Assembly (NCBI GenBank): GCA_024399495.1 | Contig: JAKSNY010000014.1 | Span: forward strand, 1-61,876 | Direction of reading: 5' to 3' | Length of the DNA: 61,876 nucleotides | From: Paludibacteraceae bacterium | GTDB taxonomy: Bacteria > Bacteroidota > Bacteroidia > Bacteroidales > Paludibacteraceae | Shown here: positions 1-8,832 of the stretch, piece after piece | How the letters are laid out: the number at the start of each line of letters is the position of its first letter | Position numbering within the stretch: the first letter of the stretch is position 1 | The notes under the pieces: model-generated | Databases searched by the model: none | Seen by the model: only the letters and a program-made list of their open reading frames with translations | Told to the model about the DNA's origin: nothing | Position numbers and translations under genes: made by a program

Positions 1-768
1 GTCATAACATCAACAGACGGCAAAACAGCAGAATTGTCAACAACAAACAATAACGTGATTACGGCTGGGTACATCAGACCTATGCCTGAAAAAACCATAG
101 AGTTCAAAGCACAGGCAGTCCGTCCTGAATGCCAAAGTGCATTGGATGATAACGCCAACTGGGTTACAATAGGCACTCAGAAGTGGCTTAAGGTAAACAC
201 AAAGTGCATAGATTATGATACGGAGTCAGAGGCATACACTGCTGGTATTACAACTATATCTACATCAATAAGAGGTGGATATACCCCATACTACACAGAC
301 CCTACAACAACAACCATACCTGATTATTTGAAAGATCAGTCAGACAAATTGGGTATGTGGTACAACTGGGCTGCTGCGGTAGGTGTTGCAGACGGAGAAA
401 AACAGATTGAAGCATTCAGTGACAATCGTCAGGGAATCTGTCCTAACGGTTCTCATATTCCGTCAGTAACGGAGTGGAATGCTCTTAGAGATGAATTGGA
501 CGCGTCTGTCGCAGGCAAGAAGATGAAGACCTCCACTGGCTGGCAATCAGGCACAGGTGAGGGAAACGACGGTTTTGCGGCTCTGCCGGCAGGCTACGCT
601 TACGGAAGTCGTGTGAGCAGTGTTGGTAGGGGTGCCTACTATTGGTCATCGGATGCCAAAGATAGCGATAACGCTCACTACCGTAGTCTCTTTTACTACG
701 ATGACTATTTGAATGAGGACACCAACTTTAAGTACTACGCATATAGTGTGCGTTGCTTAAGGAATTAA
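1..768 (+). CDS. Surface lipoprotein, C-terminal FISUMP-type domain (5' end outside window)
   Basis: The reading frame is open from base 1, so the signal peptide and most of the fimbrillin-like N-terminal domain lie outside the window. What is visible is the end of that domain, then a FISUMP (Fibrobacter succinogenes major paralogous) domain: a YDTESEAY segment, YNWAAAVG, RQGICPNGSHIPS and FAALPAG, ending SVRCLRN. The last 60 residues resemble those of the gene at 48130-49632, but many codons differ at clustered positions while the framework words (GSRV, WSSDA, YAYSVRCLRN) stay constant. That is the pattern of a hypervariable C-type-lectin-like end. Predicted cell-surface protein by analogy with the complete paralogues. 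A terminator and an AAA-ATPase gene follow. Ligand unknown. Confidence 0.85.
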   Translation, partial: VITSTDGKTAELSTTNNNVITAGYIRPMPEKTIEFKAQAVRPECQSALDDNANWVTIGTQKWLKVNTKCIDYDTESEAYTAGITTISTSIRGGYTPYYTDPTTTTIPDYLKDQSDKLGMWYNWAAAVGVADGEKQIEAFSDNRQGICPNGSHIPSVTEWNALRDELDASVAGKKMKTSTGWQSGTGEGNDGFAALPAGYAYGSRVSSVGRGAYYWSSDAKDSDNAHYRSLFYYDDYLNEDTNFKYYAYSVRCLRN

Positions 769-903
769 GGAGCAAGCCGAATGCAGACAAACTTGTTTGT
801 ATGCTGAGGCGAAGCCCTTAATCACGACGAAGTTGTAATTAAGTCAGTGGACAGTGGATAGTGGACAGTTGACAATGCTGTCCCAAATGTCAAATAACTA
901 CAA

Positions 904-945
904 GGGGTCAAGGGAGAAGAAACGCTCCTTTGACCTTTGTTTTTG
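904..945 (+). terminator. Intrinsic terminator after the lipoprotein gene
   Basis: GGTCAAGGGAG pairs with CTCCTTTGACC (one G-T pair) across a short loop, followed by a T-rich run. Near-identical hairpins follow the lipoprotein genes that end at 17412 and 49632, with a looser one after 43059, so this terminator travels with the lipoprotein module. Confidence 0.8.
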
Positions 946-952
946 TTGTGAT

Positions 953-983
953 TTTGTGTTTTATAAAAAAAATCGTATTTTTG
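953..983 (+). promoter_or_regulatory. Bacteroidota-type promoter for the AAA-ATPase gene
   Basis: TTTG (953-956), 19 nt spacer, TATTTTTG (976-983), about 45 nt before the ATG at 1028. The paralogous gene at 49807 has a nearly identical promoter. Confidence 0.75.
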
Positions 984-1027
984 CAAAGTGAAGGTAATTT
1001 GTGATGTGTTTAGTAGGTAGTTGAATT

Positions 1028-2605
1028 ATGGAGACAAAACTAAAAAATTACCCGTTAGGGATATACACTTTCAGTGAGATAATTGAAAGGAATCTTTTCT
1101 ATATAGACAAGACTGGTTATGTACATGATATAGCCAATAAGTACAAGTATGTGTTCCTGAGCCGTCCACGCAGATTTGGAAAGTCTCTGCTTGTTGATAC
1201 ATTGCAGTGCTATTTTGAGGGCAGGAAGGAGTTGTTTGCTGGATTGAAGGCTGATGAACTTGAGAAGGATTGGGTAAAGTACCCTGTGCTAAGGTTTGAT
1301 ATGAGTTCTATAAAGTCAATGGATCCAAGAGAGGTTAAAGACTCAATTGATGCTATGCTTTGTGAATATGAAAAAGTTTACGGTGGGGAGGAGAAGCAGC
1401 GAACATTAGGTAAAAGATTTGAAGGCGTTATAAAGCGTGCCTACACTCAGACAGGTCAAAAAGTGGTGCTTCTCATAGACGAGTATGACTCCGCACTGCT
1501 TAAAGTTATGCACAACAAGCCTGTGTTTGAGGAACTGAGGGATATGCTCCGCAACTTTTACGGACCCATAAAAATATGTGACGCAATGCTGCGTTTCGGC
1601 TTCATAACAGGCATAACCAAGTTCTCACAGCTGAGCATATTCTCTGAGATAAACAACCTCACCAACATAAGTATGCTGCCCGATTATGACGGACTGTGCG
1701 GCATAACCAAGGATGAGTTGCTAACGCAGTGCAAGCCTGATATTCAGGCACTTGCAGATGAACTTGAAGTCAGTTTTGACGATGCAGTAGCAAAACTCAC
1801 GGAAAATTATGATGGCTATCATTTCTCAAAAGGGAAGAAAGAGGTAATGACAGAGGTATTCAACCCGTTCAGCCTTATAAACGCCTTCAGTGCAAAAAGC
1901 ATAGGTCAGTATTGGTTCAGTTCTGGTACGCCTACGTTCCTGTTTGAGCAGTTGAAGATGTTCAAAACTGGGCTTACAAGCATTGACGGTCAGAGGGTGA
2001 AGGAGGAGAGCTTTAATGTCTCTCCAGAGGTGGCACGCTCTCCGTTGCCCGTACTATATCAGGCAGGTTACCTTACAATAAAGAAATACGAGGATGATTT
2101 CCAAAAATACACCCTCGGCTTCCCTAACAGAGAGGTCAAGTTCGGATTTCTGAACTCATTCATTCCTGTGCTGACAAATGAGTCGGAGGTGCGTTGCAAT
2201 GATTTGCTTGAGGATATGACAATAGCACTCCGTGCCGACGACATAGACACCGCTCTCACCGCCCTAAAGGCATACATCGCCGGCATTCCCTACTATTATG
2301 AGAACAAAACTGAGCCAGCGTTCCAGACAATAATGTACCTTGTGCTATCACTTATGGGTCAATACATAAAGGTGGAGGTGAACAATGCCGTAGGCAGAAC
2401 AGATGCTGTTCTGGAGACCACAAACACAGTCTATATAATAGAATACAAGGTGGACAAGTCTGTAGAAGAGGCACTAAAACAGATAGACGATAAGCACTAC
2501 GCAGACCCATACCTTGCAGACCCGCGCCGCAAGTTGAAGGTGGGCATAAACTTCACCACAGAATCACGCACCATAGAGAGTTGGAAAGCGGTGGAAGTCA
2601 AATGA
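1028..2605 (+). CDS. AAA-ATPase-like protein with C-terminal PD-(D/E)XK nuclease domain
   Basis: The 525 aa protein has the architecture of the AAA-ATPase_like/PDDEXK_9 family (often annotated DUF1703). The N-terminal third carries a Walker A region within SRPRRFGKS and a Walker B strand VVLLIDEYDSAL. The last 100 residues hold a PD-(D/E)XK core (GRTDAVLETT followed by IIEYKVDK). This family is abundant and highly paralogous in gut Bacteroidales and its biological role is not established. It follows a FISUMP lipoprotein gene, exactly as its close paralogue at 49807 does; a more distant pair (31609, 55398) follows the reverse transcriptase loci. The start codon is supported by the promoter 45 nt upstream and by alignment with the paralogue. 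Confidence 0.85.
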   Translation: METKLKNYPLGIYTFSEIIERNLFYIDKTGYVHDIANKYKYVFLSRPRRFGKSLLVDTLQCYFEGRKELFAGLKADELEKDWVKYPVLRFDMSSIKSMDPREVKDSIDAMLCEYEKVYGGEEKQRTLGKRFEGVIKRAYTQTGQKVVLLIDEYDSALLKVMHNKPVFEELRDMLRNFYGPIKICDAMLRFGFITGITKFSQLSIFSEINNLTNISMLPDYDGLCGITKDELLTQCKPDIQALADELEVSFDDAVAKLTENYDGYHFSKGKKEVMTEVFNPFSLINAFSAKSIGQYWFSSGTPTFLFEQLKMFKTGLTSIDGQRVKEESFNVSPEVARSPLPVLYQAGYLTIKKYEDDFQKYTLGFPNREVKFGFLNSFIPVLTNESEVRCNDLLEDMTIALRADDIDTALTALKAYIAGIPYYYENKTEPAFQTIMYLVLSLMGQYIKVEVNNAVGRTDAVLETTNTVYIIEYKVDKSVEEALKQIDDKHYADPYLADPRRKLKVGINFTTESRTIESWKAVEVK

Positions 2606-2626
2606 CACGCAAAATCTTTTAATTTT

Positions 2627-2657
2627 TTTGCAGAATAAAAAATAATCTATAAATTTG
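2627..2657 (+). promoter_or_regulatory. Promoter of structured leader copy 1
   Basis: TTTG (2627-2630), 19 nt, TAAATTTG (2650-2657). The same promoter, with a 19 nt spacer, precedes leader copies 2, 3 and 4. Confidence 0.8.
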
Positions 2658-2681
2658 CAGTCGTTAATCAAACAGAATGTT

Positions 2682-2765
2682 AAGACATAGAAGCCAGAAA
2701 CGGCTTAAATATAAAGAAAGGTAGAAATTACTCTCCCCGAGGGCATCTAGGGAGGGTAATTTGCT
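2682..2765 (+). ncRNA. Repeated structured 5' leader element, copy 1
   Basis: Two stem-loops lie just downstream of a promoter. The first is AAGCC/GGCTT; most other copies have AAGCCG-GAAA-CGGCTT. The second is a long stem closed by AAATTAC/GTAATTT with a C-rich/G-rich inner part. The linker AAATATAAAG is conserved between them. No T-run follows, so it does not look like a simple terminator. Full copies occur at 15299, 28853 and 51460 and a partial one at 61760. Four of the five precede a small ORF and a lipoprotein gene by 200-400 nt. Function unknown. Confidence 0.6.
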
Positions 2766-2814
2766 TATTATCAATGACTTACGACATAGTTGTAAGTGAG
2801 GGTCAAGGTTAATG

Positions 2815-2940
2815 TGTGATGTATAATGTATGATGTATTAAACTCCTACGGAGTCATGTATAATGTATGATGTGTGATGTATGAAATCGATTCGCCGATT
2901 AACCGCATCACCGAAAAAAAACGAGATTAACAAAATATTT
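2815..2940. repeat. Intergenic TGTATGATGTAT-type repeats
   Basis: Runs of TGTATGATGTAT and TATAATGTATGATG with an ACTCCTACGGAGT palindrome fill the space between the leader element and the small ORF. They belong to the repeat family seen in most intergenic gaps of this window. No gene is seen in them. Confidence 0.7.
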
Positions 2941-2980
2941 ATTAACTAATTTTTTAATTTTCAATTTTCAACTTTCAACT

Positions 2981-3112
2981 ATGAAAAAGAATTATTCCGC
3001 TCCTAAGATGGAGCAAGTGAGAATGGAGGCAGAGATGCCCGTAATGGCTGGCTCTGTGACTCCTGGCGGCAAGAGTGTAGGAGCCACGCTAACCAGTATT
3101 GCAAACTGGTAA
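2981..3112 (+). CDS. Small conserved leader-like ORF (43 aa)
   Basis: One of six related small ORFs that precede lipoprotein genes. The conserved N-terminal part is MKKNYSAPxxEQVRMEAEMP followed by VM; the C-terminal half varies, here ending in TSIANW. It has no signal peptide or membrane segment and is polar and acidic. It lies 36 nt before the lipoprotein gene at 3149, downstream of promoter and leader copy 1, and is probably co-transcribed with both. Conservation of the first ~22 residues across copies with divergent tails argues for real translation. Function unknown. Confidence 0.65.
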   Translation: MKKNYSAPKMEQVRMEAEMPVMAGSVTPGGKSVGATLTSIANW

Positions 3113-3148
3113 CTGGAGTTATTAACAATTAAAAAAGTAAGAAAGCAA

Positions 3149-4693
3149 ATGAAGAAATTCACTTATTTGGCTGCTATGCTGTTGGTAATGGCTGGAGCCG
3201 TATCGTGCAAGAAGAATGCAGAAGTAAAAGACCCGAAGCAGCAGGAGCCTCAGGGAAAAATGATTCCGTTCTCAGTAACGGCTGGTTCAAGCAAAGAGAA
3301 GACGAGTATGGTAGATAAAGTGCTCTCATGGACAGAGGGAGATGTCATCAATGTGATGACACAAGATGGTCAGTATCCCACCAGTCTGACATTGAGCGGT
3401 GGAGCAGGTACCGCAACAGGAAGTTTTGAGGGTGAGATATCAGAGAATGTGGAGGACGGTGCTATACTGTGCGGAATGTATAATGTGAATTACAGCAATG
3501 GAGCCTATACGGTAAACATTCCAGCCACACAGACATATACAGAGGGCTCATTTCAGGAGGGTTTGTATCCGTCAATAGGTACAGGCACATACGTTAAGGA
3601 CGGGAAGACAAGCATAAACTTCTCAACAAACCCATTGGGCATATTGAGAGTCACCGTAAAGGGAGCCTCAGATGAGATACTGACAAAAGTGTCAATCAAA
3701 TCAAATAATGCAGATATAAAACTTGCAGGAGATTTTACACTTGAAAGTGGGACATGGGCTGTATCAGGCGGTACGGAAGATGAGATAGTGATGAACTGCC
3801 CAAATCTGCAACTCTCTGCAGCTGGCGTCCAAGTTAACTTTGTGGTGCCACCAGTAACATTTGCAAGCGGAGATTTGAAGGTTGTGTCAACAATAACAAA
3901 GGCTGGCGTGGCAGGCAAACTATACACAGAGACCAACTCAAGTGAGATTACCATAAACGCAAACGACGTTGCGAAAATAGAGCGTTCCGTTGTTCTTGTA
4001 AAGGATGTACAAGGTTATTGGTATAACGTGTGCAAGATAGGATCTCAGATATGGACGGCTGAGAATATGCGTTGCAACCAATATGACACAAATTCTGAGG
4101 CTTACAATGCAGATTGGCTTACCAATAACACAATACCTACATCATTAAGTGATGTAAATATTCCATACTACACAGACCCTACAACGGAGAGCAGACCTCC
4201 TTATATGGATGATGATCAGTGGGGCAGGTTGGGTATGCTGTACAACTGGGCAGCGGCGGTAGGTGTTGCAGACGGAGAAAAACAGACTGAAGCATTCAGT
4301 AACAATCGTCAGGGAATCTGTCCTAACGGTTGGCATGTTCCTTCAAGAGATGAATGGACCGCTCTTGTAAATCGTGTGGAGCAAACAGACGGCAAGGGAG
4401 CAGACACGGCTGGCAAGCACCTGAGAACCACCTCTGGTTGGAATGATGGTAGCAACCCACAAACCTACCCACAAGGATTGGATTCGTATGGTTTTGCGGC
4501 TTTACCAGCAGGTTTCGCAGGGGGAATCAGCTTGTTCAGTGTTGGCACCAGCACCTATTTCTGGACGGCTACTCCAAGTAAGAGCAAAATCGGTAACGCT
4601 TACGGTCACCGTCTCATTTATTCCGGAGACGAATTGAGCGAGGGCGACGGCGGTATGAACTACGGACAATCTGTGCGTTGTCTAAAGAATTAA
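3149..4693 (+). CDS. Fimbrillin-like/FISUMP surface lipoprotein
   Basis: The 514 aa protein starts with a lipoprotein signal peptide; lipobox GAVSC puts the lipidated cysteine at residue 20. Residues 35-290 resemble a fimbrillin/Mfa-like domain (KTSMVDKVLSWTEGD, then ATQTYTEG). From about residue 293 a FISUMP domain follows (WTAENMRCNQYDT, YNWAAAVG, RQGICPNGWHVPS, FAALPAGF), ending SVRCLKN. The N-terminal 310 codons are almost identical to those at 15889, whereas the C-terminal parts differ, a sign of recent duplication or gene conversion. The C-terminal 60 residues look hypervariable. Predicted to be surface-exposed, possibly a pilus or adhesin subunit (inference). Confidence 0.85.
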   Translation: MKKFTYLAAMLLVMAGAVSCKKNAEVKDPKQQEPQGKMIPFSVTAGSSKEKTSMVDKVLSWTEGDVINVMTQDGQYPTSLTLSGGAGTATGSFEGEISENVEDGAILCGMYNVNYSNGAYTVNIPATQTYTEGSFQEGLYPSIGTGTYVKDGKTSINFSTNPLGILRVTVKGASDEILTKVSIKSNNADIKLAGDFTLESGTWAVSGGTEDEIVMNCPNLQLSAAGVQVNFVVPPVTFASGDLKVVSTITKAGVAGKLYTETNSSEITINANDVAKIERSVVLVKDVQGYWYNVCKIGSQIWTAENMRCNQYDTNSEAYNADWLTNNTIPTSLSDVNIPYYTDPTTESRPPYMDDDQWGRLGMLYNWAAAVGVADGEKQTEAFSNNRQGICPNGWHVPSRDEWTALVNRVEQTDGKGADTAGKHLRTTSGWNDGSNPQTYPQGLDSYGFAALPAGFAGGISLFSVGTSTYFWTATPSKSKIGNAYGHRLIYSGDELSEGDGGMNYGQSVRCLKN

Positions 4694-4720
4694 GTACTTT
4701 TTGCCACACTAAATTTGACT

Positions 4721-4833
4721 ACCTTCACGAGTAAAACTCACCGTAGTTCGTTTTACTCGTGAAGGTAACTTGCGCTCTCGCTTGACTACCTTTACTCGTA
4801 AAACTCACCGTGGTTCGTTTTACTCGTGAAGGT
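4721..4833. repeat. Two tandem hairpin repeats
   Basis: The first is a perfect 17 bp inverted repeat (ACCTTCACGAGTAAAAC at 4721-4737 and its complement at 4750-4766). A second copy (4788-4804/4817-4833) has its middle six bases reversed. Both are preceded by CTTGACTACC-like sequence. They may serve as terminators for the lipoprotein gene, but no T-run follows. A related arrangement (AACTTTACTCG ... CTCGTGAAGTT) lies at 61808-61842. Confidence 0.65.
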
Positions 4834-4957
4834 GATTGTCGCTCGGCAAAAAACAAAAAGCGGAACGCTTTTTAAAATGTGCCCATATTTGTGAATATGT
4901 GTGCAAGCCCCCAATTCACAAAATGTCCACATTTTCAACAAAAAAATCTCTGATTTT

Positions 4958-4988
4958 TTTGTTTTTTGCTCTCGCTTGACTACCTTTG
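4958..4988 (+). promoter_or_regulatory. aspS promoter
   Basis: TTTG (4958-4961), 19 nt, TACCTTTG (4981-4988), about 24 nt before the aspS ATG. Confidence 0.75.
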
Positions 4989-5011
4989 TAACTTATTAAA
5001 AAAAGAGGACT

Positions 5012-6772
5012 ATGTACAGAACTGTAACTTGCGGTGAGCTGCGTATCGCCGATGTAAAGAAGAGTGTAACCTTGGCAGGATGGGTGCAAAGGGTTAGAAA
5101 AATGGGTGGAATGACCTTTGTTGATTTGCGTGACCGCTACGGCATAACCCAACTTGTGTTTTCTCAAGATACAAACAAAGATGTGTATGAGGTTGCAAAC
5201 ACCCTTGGTAGAGAGTATGTAATTCAGGCGGTTGGTACAGTATCGGAGCGTAGCAACCCCAATAAGAACATACCTACGGGCGATGTTGAAATCTTAGTTA
5301 ATAAACTTAATATCCTTAATACATCACTTGTTCCGCCATTCACCATAGAGGATAACACCGATGGCGGTGATGACCTGCGTATGGTATATCGTTACCTTGA
5401 CTTACGTCGCACAGCAGTCCGCAAGAACCTTGAGTTACGCCATAAAATGACAATGGAGGTACGCCGATACCTTGACAGCAAGGGTTTCTTAGAGGTTGAG
5501 ACCCCTATGCTTATAGGCTCCACACCTGAGGGTGCAAGAGACTTTGTGGTTCCAAGCCGTATGAATCCAGGGCAGTTCTATGCGTTGCCGCAATCGCCGC
5601 AAACCCTAAAGCAACTGCTTATGGTCAGTGGTTTTGACCGCTATTTCCAAATAGTCAAGTGTTTCCGTGATGAGGATTTGCGTGCAGACCGTCAGCCGGA
5701 GTTCACACAGATAGACTGTGAAATGTCATTTGTGGAGCAGGAGGATATAATAACACTGTTTGAGGGTATGGCAAAACATCTTTTCAAGGAGTTGAGAGGC
5801 GTTGAGTTCAAAGAGGATTTCCAGCGTATGACTTGGCACGATGCCATGAAATACTACGGTAGCGATAAACCCGATTTACGTTTCGGAATGCGTTTTGTGG
5901 AGTTGATGGACACCCTTAAAGGTTTTGGTTTCAGCGTGTTTGATAATGCCGCATACATCGGCGGTATCTGTGCAAAAGGTGCCGCAACCTATACCCGTAA
6001 GCAACTTGATGCCCTTACAGAGTATGTAAAGCGTCCGCAGATAGGTGCCAAAGGTTTGGTTTACGCCAGAGTGGAGGCAGATGGAACAGTAAAATCAAGC
6101 GTAGATAAGTTCTACACACAAGATACACTGCAAGCCTTAAAGGTTAAGATGGAGGCAGAGCCGGGCGACCTTATACTTATTCTCTGCGGCGATGACACTC
6201 AAAAGACTCAAAAGCAACTCAGTGAGCTAAGACTCAAGATGGGCGATGACCTTGGTCTGCGTGACCGCAATGTGTTTGCACCTCTTTGGGTAATAGATTT
6301 CCCGATGTTTGAGTGGAGCGATGAGGAGAACCGCCTTATGGCTATGCACCATCCGTTCACTCACCCTAAAGATGAAGATGTGCCACTACTTGACACTAAC
6401 CCTGCAGCAGTTCGTGCCGATGCCTACGATATGGTTATAAATGGAGTAGAGGTTGGCGGTGGTTCCATTCGTATCCACGACCCTAAACTTCAAGCCAAAA
6501 TGTTTGAGATTCTTGGTTTTACCCCAGAGAAAGCACAAGAGCAGTTCGGATTCCTGATGAACGCCTTCAAGTACGGTGCACCACCTCACGGCGGACTTGC
6601 ATACGGACTTGACCGTTGGGTAAGCCTCTTTGCAGGACTTGACAGCATACGTGACTGCATAGCATTCCCTAAAAACAACAGCGGACGTGATGTCATGCTT
6701 GATGCCCCCGCACCCCTTGACCAGAAACAACTTGATGAGTTGCAACTGAACGTAAAAGTTAAGAATGTATAA
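5012..6772 (+). CDS. aspS: Aspartyl-tRNA synthetase
   Basis: Charges tRNA-Asp with aspartate in the cytoplasm. The 586 aa protein is full length for the bacterial class IIb enzyme. It has an N-terminal anticodon-binding OB fold ([19 protein letters not shown]), motif 2 ([18 protein letters not shown]), a bacterial GAD insertion domain (about 290-410) and motif 3 (GLAYGLDRW). The start is set by the promoter 24 nt upstream and the typical MYRT opening. Its last codons (6721-6749) are repeated beside folE at 8804-8832, so DNA has entered just downstream of this gene. Confidence 0.97.
   Translation: MYRTVTCGELRIADVKKSVTLAGWVQRVRKMGGMTFVDLRDRYGITQLVFSQDTNKDVYEVANTLGREYVIQAVGTVSERSNPNKNIPTGDVEILVNKLNILNTSLVPPFTIEDNTDGGDDLRMVYRYLDLRRTAVRKNLELRHKMTMEVRRYLDSKGFLEVETPMLIGSTPEGARDFVVPSRMNPGQFYALPQSPQTLKQLLMVSGFDRYFQIVKCFRDEDLRADRQPEFTQIDCEMSFVEQEDIITLFEGMAKHLFKELRGVEFKEDFQRMTWHDAMKYYGSDKPDLRFGMRFVELMDTLKGFGFSVFDNAAYIGGICAKGAATYTRKQLDALTEYVKRPQIGAKGLVYARVEADGTVKSSVDKFYTQDTLQALKVKMEAEPGDLILILCGDDTQKTQKQLSELRLKMGDDLGLRDRNVFAPLWVIDFPMFEWSDEENRLMAMHHPFTHPKDEDVPLLDTNPAAVRADAYDMVINGVEVGGGSIRIHDPKLQAKMFEILGFTPEKAQEQFGFLMNAFKYGAPPHGGLAYGLDRWVSLFAGLDSIRDCIAFPKNNSGRDVMLDAPAPLDQKQLDELQLNVKVKNV
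6721..6749 (+). repeat. Direct repeat at the aspS 3' end (left copy)
   Basis: The final aspS codons contain AACAACTTGATGAGTTGCAA, which recurs with few changes at 8804-8832 next to the folE stop codon. The core is itself an inverted repeat (CAACT-TGATG-AGTTG). The two copies bracket the 2 kb holding an IS remnant and broken genes, as an insertion footprint or attachment-like site would. Confidence 0.6.
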
Positions 6773-6784
6773 TTTGAAGGTGAG

Positions 6785-6945
6785 CCCCAAAATGAGCCCC
6801 AAAATGGTATTTATAATGAGGGTGTTATAAAAAATGTACCCCAAAATGTACCCCAAAAAATGACGCTATGGGAACAACCGATTTTCCAAAGAAGTTCCCA
6901 AAGAAGTTCCCAAAGGTATGCTTACGGTGTAAAATGATGGATTTT
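6785..6945 (+). repeat. Short direct repeats after aspS
   Basis: Repeats of AGCCCCAAAATG/TACCCCAAAATG (four or five copies) are followed by three AAGAAGTTCCCAA-type repeats. No gene is seen between aspS and the IS remnant. Confidence 0.55.
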
Positions 6946-6951
6946 TATATA

Positions 6952-7509
6952 TTATCATTAGTGTCCACTAAAAATTAAAATTTGTTCTTTGAAATTATTG
7001 AAAATCAGTTAGTTGTAAGGTTTTTTTTGGAGTGCGACGATTTGAATTGTATTTTTACGGAAATTTCAATCCGTATGAATAATGAGGAATACGTGTTCGT
7101 ATAATTGGTTCAGTTTCCGACTCACAGGCTTTTATCCGTCACAAAGGTATCCAGAGCAACTGAGAATCATTAGATATTGGGATGACGAACAAAAACGTGA
7201 GTTTATGTTCCTGACCAACGCCTTTGAACTCAGTGCATTGCAGATATACACCGCCATCATAACCTACTGCCTGGTAGCGATAGTACAACACGATATGAGG
7301 CTTGAACGCTCCACATACGAGGTGCTACAGATACTTAGCATATCCTTGACGAATAAAACTCCGCTGGCGGATCTCTTTGCTAAAACTAATTTCAATAATG
7401 TCAATGAACGCGATGGCTCCAAAGAGCCTTATATGTTAGATTTGTTTGAAAATTTTAAATATTAACCTTTTAAAATCGTGTCCAATTTTTTAGTGGACAC
7501 TAGTGATAA
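6952..7509. mobile_element. Degraded IS4-family insertion sequence
   Basis: A 558 bp unit is bounded by imperfect terminal inverted repeats of about 25 bp: TAGTGTCCACTAAAAA at the left end (6952-6976) and its complement at the right (7484-7509). It encloses a transposase remnant. It is much shorter than a full IS4-type element and must be non-autonomous. Confidence 0.7.
7082..7465 (+). pseudogene. IS4-family transposase remnant
   Basis: The segment RIIRYWDDEQKREFMFLTNA followed by FELSALQI is typical of the C-terminal half of IS4-type DDE transposases. It then jumps straight to IYTAIITYCLVAIVQHD. The stretch that normally lies between, with the YxxRWxIExFFKWIKQ signature and the catalytic Glu, is absent, as is the N-terminal half. 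The gene is therefore an internally deleted, inactive copy. Confidence 0.75.
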
Positions 7510-7523
7510 CTGGTACTCTCAAA

Positions 7524-8536
7524 TTATCTAAGTCCTTCATTCTCCTTACGCAGAAAATCTGTCATACATTCCTTTGAAGGTATGCTAAGTTCATATTTTG
7601 AAACAAATACAGTCTCATCTATATCAAGTAACGTGTATTCCGCCATCTCCTGACCTACTTCTGAACACAGTAGTATGCCAATAGGCGGATTGTCATCCGG
7701 CATCATTATGTTCTTGCGGTAGTAAGCAAGATACATTTTTAACTGTGCTGTGTCAGCATAGTCTAAGCGGTTGGCTTTGAGTTCTACAATGACGTGGCGC
7801 TTAAGAATTCTGTGATAGAACACCAAATCAGCCTTAAAGTATCGGTCGTCAATTAGAAGTTTCTTCTGACGTTCCTCAAAACAGAAGCCCATACCAAGTT
7901 CAAGCATAAAATCCTGCAAGTGGTCAATTAACGCTGTCTCAAGGTCAGACTCTTCAACCACATCCTTTTCTGCCGTTGCAATTCACGCACACTCCACGTG
8001 CCACGTATAGCCATTGTCTCATAGAAGGCACGCTGTAGTGGCTCTTTGCATGGAAGAATGGCTGCAAGATGGGTAAAAGAAAGGCGGTTGAAAAGCAGGT
8101 CGGGGTTAACACCATTGAATTGGCTAACAGGTGGTTTTGAATCAAATTGGGCAATCACTGATTGTCTAATTGTAACATTAAGATTATCAGTATCTTCTAA
8201 TTGGGCAATCGATGATTGCCCAATTGGTAACGTCTTTACAATGAATTCTTTGACAGGTATAGCCAATGTACTATATGTCATATAGAATAAACGGTATAAT
8301 TTGAGTGTTCTGTAACTAATACCTTTGCCTAACCGTTCCGCCAATTTCTGTAACAACTGCTCTCCGTACTGTGCTCTGTCGCTTCCATTCTGTTCATACT
8401 CCACAATATAATATCCTGTAAGCCATGCCTTGGCTGTGACATGACGATTGATAACGAGACGAGCATTGTTTTGCAACGCTTCATTGGTATGTTCTATCTG
8501 CTGAACTAGATTGTTGAAATTTATCTCTGGTTTCAT
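7524..8536 (-). pseudogene. DUF1016/YhcG-type PD-(D/E)XK nuclease, broken
   Basis: Two overlapping frames together make a DUF1016 protein. The upstream part (7928-8536) is the N-terminal winged-helix-like domain (KAWLTGYYIVEYEQNGSDRA through WSVRELQRQ). The downstream part (7524-7961) is the nuclease domain (SDLETALIDHLQDFMLELG, LVFYHRILKRHVIVELKANR). The join lacks the usual linker (in intact members roughly 60-80 residues with DPYVLEFLGL-like sequence) and is out of frame, so a deletion with frameshift is more likely than programmed frameshifting. Members often sit beside restriction genes. Sits within the aspS-folE insertion. Confidence 0.7.
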
Positions 8537-8551
8537 AATCTGTAGTCCTCC

Positions 8552-8752
8552 TTATTTCTTTATCAGGTTTTGCAAACCGCTGATAGCGAACTTGTCACCC
8601 GTAAGTTGGCCAATTAGAGTGGCAAGTTTTTGCTCTGACTCTATGATACCTTGTTCAATATCATTGTAGGTAACTGCATACTTCGCACTAAGTGTTGTAA
8701 TTGAGTCTGCAAGTGCCTGTATAATGGCATCAGGGTGATTTTCTATTTGCAA
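8552..8752 (-). CDS. Small helical protein of unknown function (66 aa)
   Basis: Begins MQIENHPDAIIQALADSI and ends GLQNLIKK; probably all-helical and acidic. It lies 16 bp upstream of the DUF1016 remnant in the same direction, so both may derive from one operon. Similar short helical proteins accompany type I restriction-modification genes in Bacteroidales, but that is recollection and not shown by the sequence. It may be a leftover of the degraded island. Confidence 0.45.
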   Translation of the reverse strand: MQIENHPDAIIQALADSITTLSAKYAVTYNDIEQGIIESEQKLATLIGQLTGDKFAISGLQNLIKK

Positions 8753-8803
8753 ATTTAATGATTTTATTACTAAAATAGCTGGAATTTGTCATTATAATTG
8801 GTT

Positions 8804-8832
8804 CCAAAAACAACTTGATGAGTTGCAATTAA
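8804..8832. repeat. Direct repeat copy of the aspS 3' end (right copy)
   Basis: CAACTTGATGAGTTGCAA with flanking bases matches 6721-6749. It abuts and slightly overlaps the folE stop codon, marking the right edge of the island inserted between aspS and folE. Confidence 0.6.

Noticed and set aside
3553-3954. 133-codon antisense frame, repeated at 16293-16694
   Set aside because: Its repetition merely reflects the duplicated lipoprotein sequence on the other strand.
4721-4833. CRISPR-like pair of repeats
   Set aside because: Only two hairpin units with near-identical loops; better described as repeated palindromes.
7082-7465. Functional transposase
   Set aside because: Too short and missing the catalytic YxxRWxIE region.
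7524-7961. Programmed frameshift in the DUF1016 gene
   Set aside because: The domain linker is absent at the join, so a deletion explains it better.
8552-8752. Antitoxin of a toxin-antitoxin pair
   Set aside because: No toxin-like partner; neighbour is a nuclease remnant and the sequence gives no DNA-binding motif.
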